64,000 nucleotides of DNA from Zoroaster sp. YZ-2022 (GCA_029582265.1 CM055823.1:27144569-27208568), one strand, 5' to 3'; shown: positions 11,919 to 24,868, counted from the first letter of the stretch. Numbers and translations: made by a program. Notes: a model not told the origin generated them from the sequence alone.

Positions 11919-14900
11919 ATGGCGGAACAGCAGACATGCATTGCAGGGAACTCCAGAATACTGTACTTCTTCGTCAATTTTGTTGTGTGGGTAAGTTGAC
12001 ATTTTAGAGGCAGTGGCCACCTTTGTCTGATACCCCCAACGGAAACCTATCCTACCACTAAACCATTTGTTCAATCATCATCAAAGGTACCAACCTAGCT
12101 ATTTTATGTCAATGTCCTCGCTCTTGATATTCAGTGATACACGTTATAGGGTCCTCGCTCTTGATATCCAGTGACACACGTTATAGGGTCCTCGCTCTTG
12201 ATATCCAGTGATACACGTTATAGGGTCCTCGCTCTTGATATCCAGTGATACACGTTATAGGGTCCTCGCTCCTGATATCCAGTGATACACGTTATAGGGT
12301 GTATTGCGCACGGAGGTAATTGAATTCACAATTTCTTCAGAAAACACTCGCAGTAAAAAGGGGCAGTCTAGTAACTTCTGCATATTATTTTGTTTGTGTT
12401 GTGTTTCCTCTGAAATGAGAAAACATTTTTTTTTCAGGATGGTACCTAGTTACCGATTTCGCATCAAGTGAAAGCTTGCTGATATAATCAAGTTCGGTAA
12501 TTTTGCAATTAGACACGAACCAGTGGTGTACCTATAACCCTTTATAAGTCAAGTTGCTCGTCGTCTTTGCAGATCTTTGGACTCGTGTTGATCGCCGTGG
12601 GCGGCTTCATTCTACAGAACGTGACGGAGTTCGCCTTCGTCTACGCGTCCAAGGAGAGCGAGCTGGTCGTCGGGTGCTGGATCCTGATCGGTCTGGGATG
12701 CACGGTGTTCCTCGCTGGGTTCAACGGCGTCTGGGCTTGCATGAAGGAGAGCGTATTAGGAATGAAAGTGGTTGGTAGTCAGGACCGTATGCCAGAGATT
12801 GCTGACCCCCGTTCGGTCAAAGCATTGTTGTCACAATACACTCCAAATGCCACTACATCTATGCGCATTTGTATTCTAAAAATGACGTTAAGGGCAAAAC
12901 AAATCTTCGGTTTCTAGTCATAGGTTGGCTCAAAATCGGTGCGGTGACTCGCTTTTTTTTTTTTCTTTTTTTTTTTGCCAACCAGTGAAATACGTGATAC
13001 ATGTATACGCGGTTAATGGAACCTGACCAAAATTCCTATACACAAAGTATAGTGGTTATAAGAGAGGCCTCACAAATCGGGCAAACGTTCATATCCCTAT
13101 GTGAAAAAGTCGTTTAATTAAAACACAGCACGGCAGAATTCCTATCAATCCAGCAATTTTGGCTGCAATTGAACATCGTTTCATAGCCCCAAAAATAAAT
13201 AAATAAAAATAAATATGCCGACGGGTCAACTATATACATTTGTATACTAAAAATGAATTTTTTGACTTTATTTTGCTTTAAAAAAATCCTCCACAACCGT
13301 TACTATTACAAAGAAAGACTTTGCTTCTGAATTAAATCGGTAGTTAAAAAAATGTATAATTAAAAAAAAAAATGTTGAAAAACCTAGTCTTGAACTCGGT
13401 ATTGGTGTCTTCTGTTTGAATGGCGAGCATTCTAACAAGTATAGATAACCATGCCACTCGACCGTGCCGGTGAATTAATTATTGAAGGACCTTTATTAAA
13501 TTCTATGGCAATGATTTCTAAGCCATTGACCAGAAACCAGAGACTTTTTTGCCTAATAGAATGAACACGACAAAACTGAATGCATGTTTACTGTTGTTCT
13601 CGCTAATAATGATCCCCTGAATCTTTCGTTTGACAGTATTTTGTGGTTATGTTGTTACTGGTCATTGCGGAGCTTGTTGTCGGAATACTCGCACTGGTGG
13701 GCAGAGAACAGGTACGTAATTCCCCGGTCAGCAGGTTCGTGATTAGTACCTGAAAAAGGAGCCACATTTCAAAGGGGAGGGGTGGGGGTACTCACAAAAA
13801 TGAATATCGTAAATTCACAAGGATGGTGATAATTCCCACCCCCACCACCCACTCATTCGATACCTGTTTTAATAGCTGCAGCTGGCCATGGTTGTTGCAG
13901 TAACGAAAATAATATAAATCATAAATTTTTAGTAATCTCAAAAAACAAAAATAAATAAAAAATGACCATAGTTTGAAATAAAGTTGTATTGTAAAGTAAA
14001 TTGATGACTGTATCAAGCATACACTGAACTCTTTATATGTTAAGGTGCTATAATTTTAACAAAAAAGTGTTATAATTTCACAACTGAATGTACGTCATCG
14101 AGAGACGAAAATTCCTCTAGAGAATGAATATAATAATTATTCTAAAAGTGTACTATTGGCATTTAATGAAAGGTATGTTTCAGGGGCGTTTTTGTTGTTC
14201 TTTTTGTTAAGGTTGAAGCGTCAACTATGACAACGATGAAGGAACAGATACAGAATGAATACGGCAATGGTGGACTCGTTGATGAAGGCTACAACAGTAT
14301 TCAAGAGCAGGTGAGGGATACTTGATAACAAAACAAACCCAGATTTGACCCTCTGCTCAACTATCCTTAGCGACGCAAAAAGCTCAATCGACGTAGCAAC
14401 AGTTGTCATGGAAAGGCGTAACTGTATTGGTCAATCCGTACTGTGGGAAAAGGTCACAACCAACTACATCCAAGATGTCTCTACCTTCTTCTCGTATACA
14501 GCACAATCTCATTGCTGTACTCTGATAAGAAAAGATTACCGGCCAGATCGTTGATGATAAAGATGACGACGATTACAACAAAGACAGCGACGATGGCGAC
14601 GAGGACGACGACGATCATTTGGTCCTTCTTCAATATAATTTTATTATTATAAACTCAAATAAAAAATGACATCATTTCTTTTTTTATCAGAGTAAATGTT
14701 GCGGTGTCGAGGGGTACGTTGACTGGGAAGGAAGTTATTTTTTGAGTTTGCCAGAAAACGATGGCATAGCTGTTCCTGAGTCGTGCTGTATCCCTAAGAA
14801 CAAGACTGGTTGTAACACTGGCAAGGCAGGAAAACCAGACAAGCTCGAGCTGGTACATGGAAAAGTAAGTACCAAAATCTTGACAGATCCATATCGATTA

Positions 14901-16795
14901 TAACAAATATATATTAACGAATTCGTATGAACTCATTTAGGCACTCAATAACTGTTACACCATTTTTGTTAACTATCATTTTAGGATTATTTATTTACCC
15001 TTTTTATCTACCTTTCAGGTAATTAAAACAAACAATTGGGGGAAAATAGTTTAACAGAAAATACAAACAAACTCAGAAAAACGCGGTTTATGCAACTTAT
15101 GCCAAAACCCAAAATCTACACAATCAAATTTTTCACTTTATAAGATTCACATTTTCTCTGAGTTCATCGTCTGAAATATTTAATATCATCAGTCTGTGAA
15201 AGTCTACCCAATCAACTTCCTTTTGTAAATATTTTGAAAAGCTTCAATTCTAATCAGTTAATTGTTTATAACATCGTTTTTATCTCTTTGTATTCTTATG
15301 AACACTTTAAGAATTCATCGTCTGTATTTTTCTCTATTTTACCAGCAATTTCCGGACATTTTCTTTTTCATCTAATTCTTTTTTGCATCAATAACAATGG
15401 TATTGATGGCTGTTTCATAATAAGAAAAGAATATTCAAAGAGCAACATGCAACATGCATGTCCATTGTTTTAGAAGGGTAGAGCAAGAGTTTGATATGGA
15501 ATTGGTCCTCCATTATTCTCCATAACTGAGTTCTTACAGAAAACTACATGTGTAACATGCCCTTATGAAGCAATGCTTTGTACTGCAACTTTTTTTTCAG
15601 CTGAATTTTCATACAAATCACTGTCAATATTGTGCATGCATGAATGAATTTCAACCATTTCATTATGAGCTGTGTAGAACATGTCATTCTGTCATTTGCT
15701 TTTTGAATTTAAAAAATTCATGCAATACTTGTTGAGATATTCTTAAAAATATTAGGGGGAACTTAGAAGTTGTGATGGGTGTATGTCAATATTGATACAT
15801 TGTGGGTCCCACATAAATTCATTTCAACCAAGCTTCAAACAACTATTTTATGAAATATTTCGCTTCAAAAAGTAGTTGTTTTCCTTTCTCAAAGGATAAA
15901 AATCAAAGATCTGATGAAAACGAAACAAAACTGGAAATTGCTGTAAAAATAGCGAAACTACACGAGCAATATATCTTTAAAGGTATGGTACCAAAAGTGT
16001 ACAATTTGTCTCCCGTAGGGTCTTCCATGTGGACTATTATGGAAAACCACCTATTGGTAAAATGGGCTTCCGAATTCCCTGAATAAATATAATAAATAAC
16101 TACATAAGAGCTAGTTTATTGGGTAATGTTTTTGTTTTGCTTCCAGGGATGTGGTGAAGCAGTCGTGAGTTTCCACAGGGACAATATAACCTTACTCGGA
16201 ATGATCTGTCTCATCATGGTTGCATTGGAGGTAATTAATGCATTATGCATGAATCTAAGAAACAATAGACCAATCGGAAAATTAGCCGTGAAGTCGATGC
16301 CACGCCCACCCTTAGCAGGTCTATGATTTGTTTTATGCTGTGAGTCCAAACGAGGTACTTGTTTGCGCTGATTGGGCACTGGTATTCCACCTTCCTTTTA
16401 AGAAATATAATTCATCAAATGTGGTAGCAATCTATGACGTCACAGCAGTAATGACATCACAGACACTGTATCTTCGCGCAGCTGCCATTATAATATGCAT
16501 ACAACGTGTCCGGAAATTGGGTTCAGACAAAAATATATAGGCCAAGCCTATTGTCAATTCTACTGAGACAGCATAATTATACCAAAGTACTGCAATTATT
16601 ACACGCAAAAGGATAATTAATTACTCCAATATTACATGAAAAAGGTTCATTACACATCAAAATGAAGATATTTTGTTTCTATTCCCTTTCTAGACTATCG
16701 CTCTCTTGTTGGTCTGCTGCGTCATCAGCACCAAGTCAATCCCCGAAAGGCCTGATAAATCGGAGAGTTTTGTCGAAGAAGAGGATAAATTGTAG
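11919..16795 (+). CDS. Tetraspanin, complete, seven exons, 266 residues
   Basis: Exons: 11919-11990, 12573-12767, 13637-13711, 14212-14310, 14691-14864, 16147-16230 and 16694-16795, all phase 0, ending in TAG. The start ATG sits in CCGCCAAAATGG, a good Kozak context. Exon 1 and early exon 2 give TM1; the rest of exon 2 gives TM2 (GCWILIGLGCTVFLAGF). Exon 3 is TM3 (YFVVMLLLVIAELVVG). Exons 4-6 hold the large loop with CCGVEGY, PESCC, GCN and GCGEAV, the usual six cysteines. TM4 spans exons 6-7, and the tail is short and acidic. It is predicted to act as a membrane scaffold. The exon 2 donor (AAA|GTGGTT) is weak, the only unusual junction. GC in exons is visibly higher than in the flanks. It is a probable paralogue of the minus-strand gene at the window start; subfamily not assigned. 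Confidence 0.93.
12113..12302. repeat. 37-bp minisatellite in tetraspanin intron 1
   Basis: About five head-to-tail copies of a 37-bp unit containing GTCCTCGCTCTTGATATCCA. Copies differ by single bases, so the array is young or being homogenised. Confidence 0.9.
12905..13175 (-). repeat. Dispersed repeat, minus-strand copy
   Basis: Shares the AGAGAGGCCTC...GTCGTTT...AATTTTGGCTGCAATT segments, in reverse, with copies at 17.95-18.21 and 29.24-29.50 kb. It lies in tetraspanin intron 2. No coding capacity; the class is unknown. Confidence 0.6.
14865..16146. other. Tetraspanin intron 5, no feature seen
   Basis: AT-rich intron between the exon holding the CCG motif and the exon holding the last loop cysteine. 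I see no repeat family shared with the rest of the window and no alternative exon. Confidence 0.4.
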
Positions 16796-17335
16796 TCTAG
16801 ACACCTTAATTAAATACTCCCTTTGTTGTATTTTTATTCGACTCTAGCTGGACACTGAGCCCTCACTAGATTGGCCCAATAGTTTGTTTAATAGTGAGGT
16901 GTCATGTTGGTGCTCTCACAACCACGCATTACAACGTTAACATGCAATGATCTCTGTTATACTGACTGGATACAAGGCCATGCTATGATCTCTATTATAC
17001 TGACTGGATATAAGGTCATGCGCTTACGTTGAAGCCGCTGCATGCCATCTTGGTGTTCCCATAAACCATGTATTACAAGGTTCATTATTTTGTTGGGCAT
17101 TCCATTGTATTTGGATTCCTTTGTGAATTCCTTTTGTGTGTATTAGGTAATGTGGAGCACCAACATGGCCAGTTAAAGCTGTCTTTAATTTCTTAGACAA
17201 CAATGGGCGACCCTCTGTCCAGGACATGCAGTCAGTATAATAGATACCAGTGGTATAGATACCAGTGGTTTGGCCTGTCCATGGCGCTAGCCTTTTTATA
17301 CTGACTAAATGACCTCATAGGATCAGGACCCTTAC
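16796..17335. other. 3' flank of tetraspanin, short duplications
   Basis: A GATCTCTGTTATACTGACTG-type phrase occurs two to three times between 16.94 and 17.31 kb. No gene was recognised. Confidence 0.4.
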
Positions 17336-17440
17336 AATGTCAGTTCTTTTCAGAACTAATTACTACTCAATAGAGAATTTCACATGGTGTCACTGCAATT
17401 AGTCTTACTTATCCTCTTCACCATGCAAAGCTACAAGATT
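17336..17440 (+). mobile_element. Penelope-like terminus, solo fragment
   Basis: Contains AGTTCTTTTCAGAACTAATT, GGTGTCACTGCAATTAGTCT and the CACCATGCAAAGCTAC phrase found in the inverted pair at 8.04-8.27 kb. Only the terminus is present. Confidence 0.65.
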
Positions 17441-17949
17441 TACAATGAGAACACTTGACTCCATGTTGCCACTCTCTTATAGTTGTTATGCCAAGCAAAG
17501 TTCATTTTATATAAACATGATTTTCAAATCATGATTTTCATGATTTTCAAACTGATGAAAGCTAATAATATGCCTTTTAGATAGTATATTTATTGCCATG
17601 TTAAAAATAAAAACATGTAGATCATTTCCAAGTAACCATGGACACATCCGAAGCCATGTCCAGCATAATTTGTAACAGACAGCACAGATCTAGAATTAAG
17701 TCCAAACATAACATTAAAAACCTATTACAGTATTCGACGTTTTCTTAAACACGTGATCTTCTTTTGTGATGGAATTTTCACAGGTTAGATTTATGATATA
17801 TTTCTTGAAAACTAGATGATTAAAATAAACATAATTTTTCAATATACCTCGACGGCGCATGATTATACTGTAACCTGTTGAATTGGAGCATCGGTTTAAT
17901 AAACGCCATCAGTTTAATGAACGAAAAGACCGGTGGTTTAAATGGTATA
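17441..17949. other. Intergenic, no gene seen
   Basis: AT-rich. The ACAGGTTAGATTTATGATAT phrase near 17.78 kb resembles one end of the element at 33.68-33.96 kb. Nothing else was recognised. Confidence 0.35.
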
Positions 17950-18205
17950 TCCCAAGGCCAAATAAAAAAAGTCTCAGGTTTCTGGTCTCCGGACGCGTCG
18001 CCTCAGACCCATGCGTCGGAATTTTTTGTTTTCTTTTTTTTGGTCTATGAAACGATGTCCAATTGCAGCCAAAATTGCTGGATCGATTGTAATTCTGCTG
18101 TGCTGTGTTTTAAACGACTGTTTCACATGGGGGTATGAACGTTTGTCCTATTTTTGAGGTCTCTCTTAGCCACCATACTTTGCATATGGGAAAGTTGGTC
18201 ACACC
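17950..18205 (+). repeat. Dispersed repeat, plus-strand copy
   Basis: Begins near the CGCCTCAGACCCATG phrase and continues through GCAGCCAAAATTGCTGGATC and CTCTTAGCCACCATACTTTG. It matches 29.24-29.50 kb in the same orientation and 12.9-13.2 kb in reverse. Confidence 0.7.
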
Positions 18206-18227
18206 CCCCCCCCCCTTAACTAATTAA

Positions 18228-18545
18228 CGGGGCAGTATCATCACGATCAGAGTAGATATTCAACAGGGCATGGAATTGATGTACTAGTTTAAGATGAACA
18301 CACAGTGACTGAAAATTACTGGCTCATGTATGCAACGGCAACGGTAATATGACCTAAGCATGTGGGTAATTATTTTCAGTCACATGAGTTAATCAAAAAC
18401 TAGCACTCCGATTCCATGCCCTGTTGATCTATTACTGACCTGCTGAAGTAAATCTGCTCCTGAGGCATGCATGACGATGCTATCTGCACTCCAATTCCCA
18501 GCGCTCTGATTCCATGCCTCTTGATCGTGACGATGTTATCATTCA
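18228..18545. mobile_element. MITE of the TTAA family, longer variant
   Basis: Starts after TTAA with GGGGCAGTATCATCACGATC. It carries the AACAGGGCATGGAATTG and GATTCCATGCC arms and ends in GATCGTGACGATG. The interior has an extra inverted segment relative to the 37.97 kb copy. Right-hand TTAA is not clear. Confidence 0.65.
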
Positions 18546-19101
18546 GTGTAACTCATATTTCATAATGAATGGAGCCAAGTCAATTAACCGCTTTAGTTTC
18601 GATCCAAGAAGTGCCTTTCATTGCAACGTAATGGGTTTTCTAATCCGCTGTGTGTCCCTATAAAGTAAGACGCTTAGCCACTGTATTTATAATTTGTTTT
18701 ACTGTGGAAAGAATTGAACATTGAACTTAATTCCCCAATGGAATAATAATAAATAAATAAATAAAATAACATGATTACTATAGCAACGAAGAGAAGGCAT
18801 ATATTTATGTTATTATCACTGCCGGATGCAAACTCATACGTGCATCCCTGAAGGACACTAACACGTGGACAGCCAATAGCTGCTTGCCATTTGGATTTCA
18901 ATGTAACCGTTAAACAACACGCACCATTAGTCTGTGATCTCAAAAGACGATACAGTCATCATTGATATGGTGTTGAATTGAGACAGCACGGAAGGTTCAT
19001 GTAGTAACTACTTTTTGTTTTCAGTATTTCTGCAAGACACCACTAACAGACACATTGTATTATATTCAGCAGTAAAACTATATTCTACAATTTCCATTGA
19101 A
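18546..19101. other. Intergenic, no gene seen
   Basis: Unique-looking AT-rich sequence with an AATAAATAAATAAA patch near 18.75 kb. No exon recognised. Confidence 0.35.
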
Positions 19102-19135
19102 CAACTGATTTTCATTTTGCCCTTAATACACCGAC
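19102..19135 (-). mobile_element. SINE family 2 tail, split by LTR retrotransposon
   Basis: The sequence ending TTTTGCCCTTAATACACCGAC is the inverted SINE 2 tail. It continues after the LTR element at 25042 with GACGTGTGTATAGCACTG, as seen uninterrupted at 7.01 kb. GAC is present on both sides. Confidence 0.75.
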
Positions 19136-19308
19136 CGCCACTATAGAGATAGAGGGGGATTCCAAATGAATGAACCACGGCTAAACACGAGACTAGGTGA
19201 AGGAGATGAACAGATTTAATGCAACGATAAAACACGAGGCCAACAAGATGGCAGCGCCCATGAGTAAACAACAACAACTCACGAGAGGGCGCTATAACAC
19301 AACTGGCG
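19136..19308 (-). repeat. 3' LTR (minus-strand element)
   Basis: 173 bp, nearly identical to 24869-25041. It begins CGCCACTATAGAG and ends AACTGGCG on the plus strand, so the outer five bases are mutually inverted (CGCCA/TGGCG). Confidence 0.9.
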
Positions 19309-19335
19309 TGACTGCTTCTTTTTCTTCCATCAACT
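19309..19335 (-). other. Candidate polypurine tract
   Basis: Directly before the 3' LTR, the minus strand reads GGAAGAAAAAGAAGCAGTCA, a purine-rich stretch suited to prime plus-strand DNA synthesis. Position is right; function is inferred. Confidence 0.55.
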
Positions 19336-19681
19336 TGAATCTACAATAAGGAAAAAAAACTAACCGAACGACGGGCATAGGCTACAAGAGCAACCAAAAA
19401 TAGGTGAAAAGCATGTACATACATGTATATCTATGAAGCAAATGAAACTATTAAAAAAGCCAAAGTCAATGTTTGAAAGTTCCAGTCAAATACAGAACAT
19501 GAACCATGAACGATCTCAAAGTGGACAATATGATACGGCGATGAACTAATGAATATCCAATTATACCAAATAATTATGATTGGTAAAAACAAAGGCCTTC
19601 ATATGGGTGGACTACCCTCCAGCCTTGGGGATTATTCTGCCCCGTAAAACAAATATGCAATAAACCGCAAAGCATGAGAAA

Positions 19682-21319
19682 CTAACTGTCAAGAACAAAG
19701 TCTTTAAAGTGTTTGGGTAGGCTGCGCTGGCGACCGGAGCGCCTGGGAGCAAGTGTGATTGAGCATGGTTGGGTTGATGTAGAGGCCGCTTCCGTGGAGT
19801 TGGTGGAAGTCTCACTTGCACCCTTACTGTTAGGGTGGTTGTCAGGCTGGTGGCTCAGATCAGAGTGGCTGTCTGGTGTATCACTCCCATCAGAGACTGG
19901 AGCAATTTCTGGAGGGTCGTCTGCTGGTGTTGATATTTCTGTGGGGATTTTGGGTGGGTCTGGGGGTCGTGGTGCTGGTTGATGATAGGCGTCTTCATCA
20001 ACGGTGTCATCAGGTGCGAGCATTTTGTGTCGGTGAGTGTGTTCCCAGTGGGAATAGACCTTGTAACATTCAGACTTCTTTACTCGATACGACGCTGATC
20101 TTAGCTGTGAGCCAATGAACTTGCGAATGTTGCACCATCCGCCTTCTACAGATGATACGATGTATCGGTCTCTTGCACGAGTTTTTTCGCGGTCGGAGTA
20201 CAGGTAGACTAAATCACCAACTTCTACCTGTGGTGTTTGTGCGGCGGGCCGTAGGGGTGCTTTCGAGCATTCACTATGGGGGTGGTTGGTGGAACGAAGC
20301 TGATACTGGGTCTGAATCATTTGCAGGTCGGAGAAAGGGATCTGTTGATTGGTAAACTGATCACGCTGATGCCACATTTCTCGGGCAGAGAGACCACGTG
20401 AGCGGATGCGGGTATTCAAGTTGGCAGTTGCGAGCGAGAGGGCCAAGGGTGTAGTGGAACCTCCCATGGGGTCAAGGCGAAGAATTTCTTCTTCTAATTC
20501 ACGAGCTGCCTTCTCTGCTACCGGATTCTTATTGGGGTTTTTGATGCGGCCAATCTCGATGCACATGTGGTTTTGTTTGAGAAGGTCGTCATGGACCAGG
20601 CGTGAGAACCCGGGGGCAGGGTCGGTACGAATTACTGCGGGAGGACCGTCTGACGGCCGGAGTTCAATGCAAAGGCGAATCAATGCGTCTCGGAGTGTGT
20701 CATGACGCTCATTGTTAATAAGACAGGAGGTGGTGAATGACGTAGTTGTTTCTCTCACAACGAGGATAAGTTGGCGGTTGCGTTTGATGACATCGGCAGA
20801 AAAGGAGACACCAACTGCATCAGGTGGGTCCCCGCTGGACTGTTCGATCACTGTGCGAGGTGTGGTGCGTAGCGACGCGCATTGGTGACAAGTGGCTGAC
20901 ACTTGGTCGATGGCTTTGTCCATGTCGAGGGCATAAAAGTAACGGTTGGTCACAGTGTGAAGTTGGTGGCGTGTTGGATGGTGTAGTTGGATGTGGAGAG
21001 CGGTGAGGAGGCCATTGAGCACTTGGCGCGGGATAATGATGCATTCACGCGTCGGAGAAAGGGGCTGGTCACGGCGAACAATCAACAAGCCATCTTTGGC
21101 AACAGATGCTACGTGGAGGTAACGCTTGACATCTTTGATGTTTGTAAGCTTCTTTGATGGGCGAGTTCCCTGAACAAGGTGAGCATGGGTGCGTCGTAGG
21201 TCCGGGCATTCAGACTGGACCTCTGACCAAGCTGCTCTACTGGTGAACGGAAGCTTTGTGTTACCAGAAATCACATCCTCGGCTGATATGCGTAGTACTG
21301 TGGACTCTTCTTCACTTCT
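19682..21319 (-). CDS. Integrase frame of LTR retrotransposon
   Basis: About 530 residues downstream of the end of the first frame. The N-terminal zinc domain shows His-Cys spacing ([12 protein letters not shown] ... CHQC). The catalytic core has candidate acidic residues in [13 protein letters not shown] and [11 protein letters not shown], fitting the D,D-x35-E plan. A C-terminal segment [20 protein letters not shown] resembles the GPY/F-type region, followed by a Pro/Ser-rich tail. The frame is open from about 21319, overlapping the end of the upstream frame by about 50 bases in the -1 register. No ATG occurs near its start: the codon at 21274 is GTG and the next Met is far inside. Expression as a frameshift fusion is the simplest reading. 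The gene joins reverse-transcribed DNA to the host genome. Confidence 0.88.
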   Translation of the reverse strand, partial: RSEEESTVLRISAEDVISGNTKLPFTSRAAWSEVQSECPDLRRTHAHLVQGTRPSKKLTNIKDVKRYLHVASVAKDGLLIVRRDQPLSPTRECIIIPRQVLNGLLTALHIQLHHPTRHQLHTVTNRYFYALDMDKAIDQVSATCHQCASLRTTPRTVIEQSSGDPPDAVGVSFSADVIKRNRQLILVVRETTTSFTTSCLINNERHDTLRDALIRLCIELRPSDGPPAVIRTDPAPGFSRLVHDDLLKQNHMCIEIGRIKNPNKNPVAEKAARELEEEILRLDPMGGSTTPLALSLATANLNTRIRSRGLSAREMWHQRDQFTNQQIPFSDLQMIQTQYQLRSTNHPHSECSKAPLRPAAQTPQVEVGDLVYLYSDREKTRARDRYIVSSVEGGWCNIRKFIGSQLRSASYRVKKSECYKVYSHWEHTHRHKMLAPDDTVDEDAYHQPAPRPPDPPKIPTEISTPADDPPEIAPVSDGSDTPDSHSDLSHQPDNHPNSKGASETSTNSTEAASTSTQPCSITLAPRRSGRQRSLPKHFKDFVLDS

Positions 21320-24300
21320 TCACGCTTCACGAAGGCACAGATTTTGCAGGTCGGGTCTGTGCACGTGGGGGCGTTGCGGCTGGCAAAATCAGAGGGGACA
21401 TTGGCTGACCCGGCAAGGTGCCGGACTGATGCTTGATAGCGGCTTACCGAGGAGAGGAATGTAGAAACGCGGGGGCTTGCCCAAAATTCACCACGGCATA
21501 GCTTCTCAAAGGCTTGCACACAGGGTTTGCTGTCGGTGAGGATGCACGCATGATGTTTCGACTGAATGATGAAGGGACTGAAATGCTTGGTCGATGCAGA
21601 GATAGAGAGGGCTTCGACTTCGCATGGTAACCACGTGGGCTGGCGACCTCGCAATTTGGCACTGAAGAATCCTGCCAAATGCGGTTTAGCGTTACGGGTG
21701 ATGTAGAGGGTTGAGCCGATGCTGTGCTTTTTGACCGAGCCATCAGTCACGATCCATAGCTGGTCATCAGGGCGTGGGAGGGTGATCGTTTTCGTGGAGG
21801 TCAGTGCACTTTGTGCCCTTTTGAAGGCAGCCCGAAGGTCATCGGACCACATAAGTTTGTCTTTAGTTTGTCGTCCAGCCACTGCACCATCCAATGGGGA
21901 CATCAGGCTGGAGCAATCCGGAATCACTCGTGACAAGACTTTGAAGGCGCCGATGAATGACTTCAATCCACCAATTTTGTCTGGGGTGGAGCAAGTTGAG
22001 AGGGTGGCAATCCGATGAGGGCTGGCTTGGATAGTGCCATTGGACCAGATCCAGCCTAAGATGGTTGTGCTCTTCGGGCAGACGACTGTTTTTGGTGCAG
22101 ATAGTCGTAGGTGGCTTTTGTATAGAGCATGTAGAACCAATCTCCAGTTGTTGAGCAGCTCTTCGAGGGTGTTGCCACCGCAGTAGAGGTCATCAGCAAG
22201 TTTTGCTACAACACCTTTTTCCAAGAGGTCTCCCAGGATGCGGCACATGAGCTCTTCTAATGCCGTTTCAGAGCCAGGCATACCCATTGCGGATCTGGTA
22301 TACACACGAACACCACGAAATGGTGTCGCGACTCCACAGTATTTCATCGACTGGCGGGACAGGGGAATCTGGTAGAAAGCACTAGTGAGGTCAGTGGCAA
22401 TGAGGTATTTCCACTGGGCGATTTTGCGCAATGTGGAGTCGACATCTGGCATGAGAGAGGGCTGGGGCTTGCTGTATCTGCCTACATCTGCAAAGGCAGT
22501 GACAAGGCGGAAGCCACCACTTTGTTTTTTGATCAGGAACGAGGGATTTAGGTACTCGACAGTAATACCCATGTCTTCTGGGCGGGCAAAGACTCCGAGC
22601 TTCTCGAGGTCGTCAAATTTGTGTTGTAGTTCGCGAAGCTTGTCTTGAGCATATTGTGGCAGGCGGCCTTTGCGTTGTGGGGGTTGGACTGGGCCCATGT
22701 TAACCACAGCCTCAAAGGGACCAGCAGCGCCATTGTAGCCTGGGAATGCTGGGTTGAATACCTCGTCGTATTCGTCATGAAGGGCGCGGAACTTGGCTTG
22801 CATGTCAGGGTTCAATGTGTTGTTGGGATCAAGTGAAACTGCGGCTGAGTGCGTTGGGTGTGGGACCACCGGGTGTGGGGTCTGTGGTGCACTCTTTATG
22901 TCCTGTTCAGGGTCATCTGTATGGGAATTGTCTGGGTGAGGTAGAAACACTGGGCTCACCTGGCAGAATTGCTCCTTGCGCTTGAGGACCAGGGGCTCGT
23001 CTGTGAGGTTTGGGATGCGAACTCTTCCTGCCACGCTTTGGATGAGAGCAGGAGGGGGCCACAGGTTGGTATGATGGGTACTTTTGGTGTGGGCATCAGT
23101 ACGAGGTTCCAGTGCAAACATGACGTCATCAGTAGGACTGCCAGGTGGGAGCTCAAGCTCAACGAATTCCCCTGGCCACACGGTTGTGGTTTGGGGAGGG
23201 GCTCGTAAGACATGGGCTCGGCGCACTGTGTGGCGGTCTTGGGGATCCTTGGTTGATCCATATGTGTATGTAGTGCCATTGCCCAGCATGATCTGACGTC
23301 TGGCGGGGCGGATTGCAATATCATTTGCTTCCATGAAGGGGGTCCCTCCGAGAATATCGACATCGAGGTTTTCAACGACCAATCCCTCGAATCGGAATTC
23401 ACTCCCATCACGTGTTAATGTGATGTTAGTTTCACCGACAACGACCAGGGGCGAGGACCCATCAGCCTGATGGGCAGATTGTGAGCTCGTGCGCATTGTG
23501 GCTCCTAATCTCTTTGCTGTTGTCTCACGGATCATGTTGCCTGTTGCTCCGCTATCGATGGTAACACGAACAGTGTGGTGGTCATGGAATGTGTCGATGT
23601 ATGGGGATTGTCGGACTTGTACACGTAGGGTTGTCGGTGTTTCTGGAGTGGGTGGGTTGTCGGCCCTCTCGTCAACGAGGGCGCAACTTAGGTCATTGAG
23701 TTCGTCGTCGGATTCATCGAGTATATTTGCGACTTGACGGGCCCTTGCGATGTACTTGCGGTCTGGCTCGGGTAAGTGGGGACATTCACTGAGGAAATGG
23801 CCGAAGTCGCCACGCCCCACTTGTTTGCAGAGGGGGCAAGACTTTGCGGCCCGGGAAGGCTTGGGCCGAAATGAGGTTGAGGGTGTCGTCCGGCGATGGA
23901 ACTGTGGTTTGGACGTTGAGGTGCGCATGGACCGTGCACTGTCAGAGGTGTGGAGCTCGTCTAACAGTGAATCAAGCGCTTGGGATATTTCCGGCTTAAT
24001 TGAAGCAAGGGTGCGGGAGCGAAGCTCGGTACCATAGCGTTGTTTGACAAGGCGGGGGAGGCCACTGTGGATGAGGCGGAGCCATGTCAGCACAATGTAG
24101 TTTTCAAGTGAAGGCGAAAGTTCTTCATCTTCAATGACAACTTGGCCATGGTGGGAGATGCCACTGTCCCGACGGAGGAGATTATCTTCAACGAATGCCA
24201 TTATGCGTTGGTACAGGTCTTCAGGGCGTTCATCGGCATTAAGGTGAAGTGATGCCAAATCAAGCATATGCCCACCAGTGGATTGAAAGCCGAAGTGCAG

Positions 24301-24651
24301 TCGGATTGACTGCCAAATGCTCGTGACAGAAGTTGAGTTCTTCACAATTGTGTTTCTGGAGATGATAGGACAGTAGTTTGCAATTTGTCCCAGCATGAGT
24401 TCAAGCATGGACACTTTTTGTTGAGCGGTCCGGCGTTTGTCAGCTGGAACTTGGTCATTATCATCAGTGAATCCACGGAGGGGGGATGCCTTTGTCTTCT
24501 TGTCCCATGTGAAGTTTTCCCCGAGAAAGGGGGCAAAGTTTGGGTCGAGTGATAAGGTATATTGTATGTTGTGCTTCCAATTATCGAAGGAGGTCACTGT
24601 TTCAGTCTTACTCAGAGACCACTGTTTTGGAGCACGATGTGTAGAGGCCAT
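21271..24651 (-). CDS. Gag-protease-reverse transcriptase-RNase H polyprotein
   Basis: 1126 residues from ATG at 24651 to TGA at 21271. A gag-like region comes first, with a zinc-knuckle-like CPLC...H....C at about 272-290. The aspartic protease signature DSGATGNMI is at about 366-374. The RT has [15 protein letters not shown] and the active-site variant LADDLYCG. RNase H follows with [16 protein letters not shown]. The frame is open throughout, which is unusual among the repeats of this window and agrees with the near-identical LTRs. The last codons are ATG TGA, overlapping the integrase frame. No premature stop was seen. It supplies particle, processing and DNA synthesis functions for the element. 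Confidence 0.93.
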   Translation of the reverse strand: MASTHRAPKQWSLSKTETVTSFDNWKHNIQYTLSLDPNFAPFLGENFTWDKKTKASPLRGFTDDNDQVPADKRRTAQQKVSMLELMLGQIANYCPIISRNTIVKNSTSVTSIWQSIRLHFGFQSTGGHMLDLASLHLNADERPEDLYQRIMAFVEDNLLRRDSGISHHGQVVIEDEELSPSLENYIVLTWLRLIHSGLPRLVKQRYGTELRSRTLASIKPEISQALDSLLDELHTSDSARSMRTSTSKPQFHRRTTPSTSFRPKPSRAAKSCPLCKQVGRGDFGHFLSECPHLPEPDRKYIARARQVANILDESDDELNDLSCALVDERADNPPTPETPTTLRVQVRQSPYIDTFHDHHTVRVTIDSGATGNMIRETTAKRLGATMRTSSQSAHQADGSSPLVVVGETNITLTRDGSEFRFEGLVVENLDVDILGGTPFMEANDIAIRPARRQIMLGNGTTYTYGSTKDPQDRHTVRRAHVLRAPPQTTTVWPGEFVELELPPGSPTDDVMFALEPRTDAHTKSTHHTNLWPPPALIQSVAGRVRIPNLTDEPLVLKRKEQFCQVSPVFLPHPDNSHTDDPEQDIKSAPQTPHPVVPHPTHSAAVSLDPNNTLNPDMQAKFRALHDEYDEVFNPAFPGYNGAAGPFEAVVNMGPVQPPQRKGRLPQYAQDKLRELQHKFDDLEKLGVFARPEDMGITVEYLNPSFLIKKQSGGFRLVTAFADVGRYSKPQPSLMPDVDSTLRKIAQWKYLIATDLTSAFYQIPLSRQSMKYCGVATPFRGVRVYTRSAMGMPGSETALEELMCRILGDLLEKGVVAKLADDLYCGGNTLEELLNNWRLVLHALYKSHLRLSAPKTVVCPKSTTILGWIWSNGTIQASPHRIATLSTCSTPDKIGGLKSFIGAFKVLSRVIPDCSSLMSPLDGAVAGRQTKDKLMWSDDLRAAFKRAQSALTSTKTITLPRPDDQLWIVTDGSVKKHSIGSTLYITRNAKPHLAGFFSAKLRGRQPTWLPCEVEALSISASTKHFSPFIIQSKHHACILTDSKPCVQAFEKLCRGEFWASPRVSTFLSSVSRYQASVRHLAGSANVPSDFASRNAPTCTDPTCKICAFVKREEVKKSPQYYAYQPRM

Positions 24652-24868
24652 TCTGAAAGGGGGGGGGAGTCACTCTCGTTGTGGGAAAAAGTACAAAGTC
24701 AGTGTTATTACACAGCTGTAGTATCAGCTGTTTAGCCGCTCACCTGCTTGTGAAAGATGCAAACGGATCTGGAGTCCAAAAATGGCACTCAAACTTGACG
24801 GTTTTCTGTGACGACCAGTCTTGTTATGAGCTTAAAAGTGCGTGGAAATGTTTCCGACGCTGCCACCA
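24652..24868 (-). other. Leader and candidate primer-binding site
   Basis: On the minus strand, right after the 5' LTR, the sequence reads TGGTGGCAGCGTCGGAAAC. A TGG start matches the CCA end of a tRNA primer, as in most LTR elements. I cannot name the tRNA by eye. A G-rich patch lies just upstream of the ATG. Confidence 0.5.

Noticed and set aside
12554..12778. Arg-rich plus-strand frame over tetraspanin exon 2
   Set aside because: Out-of-frame shadow of a GC-rich coding exon.
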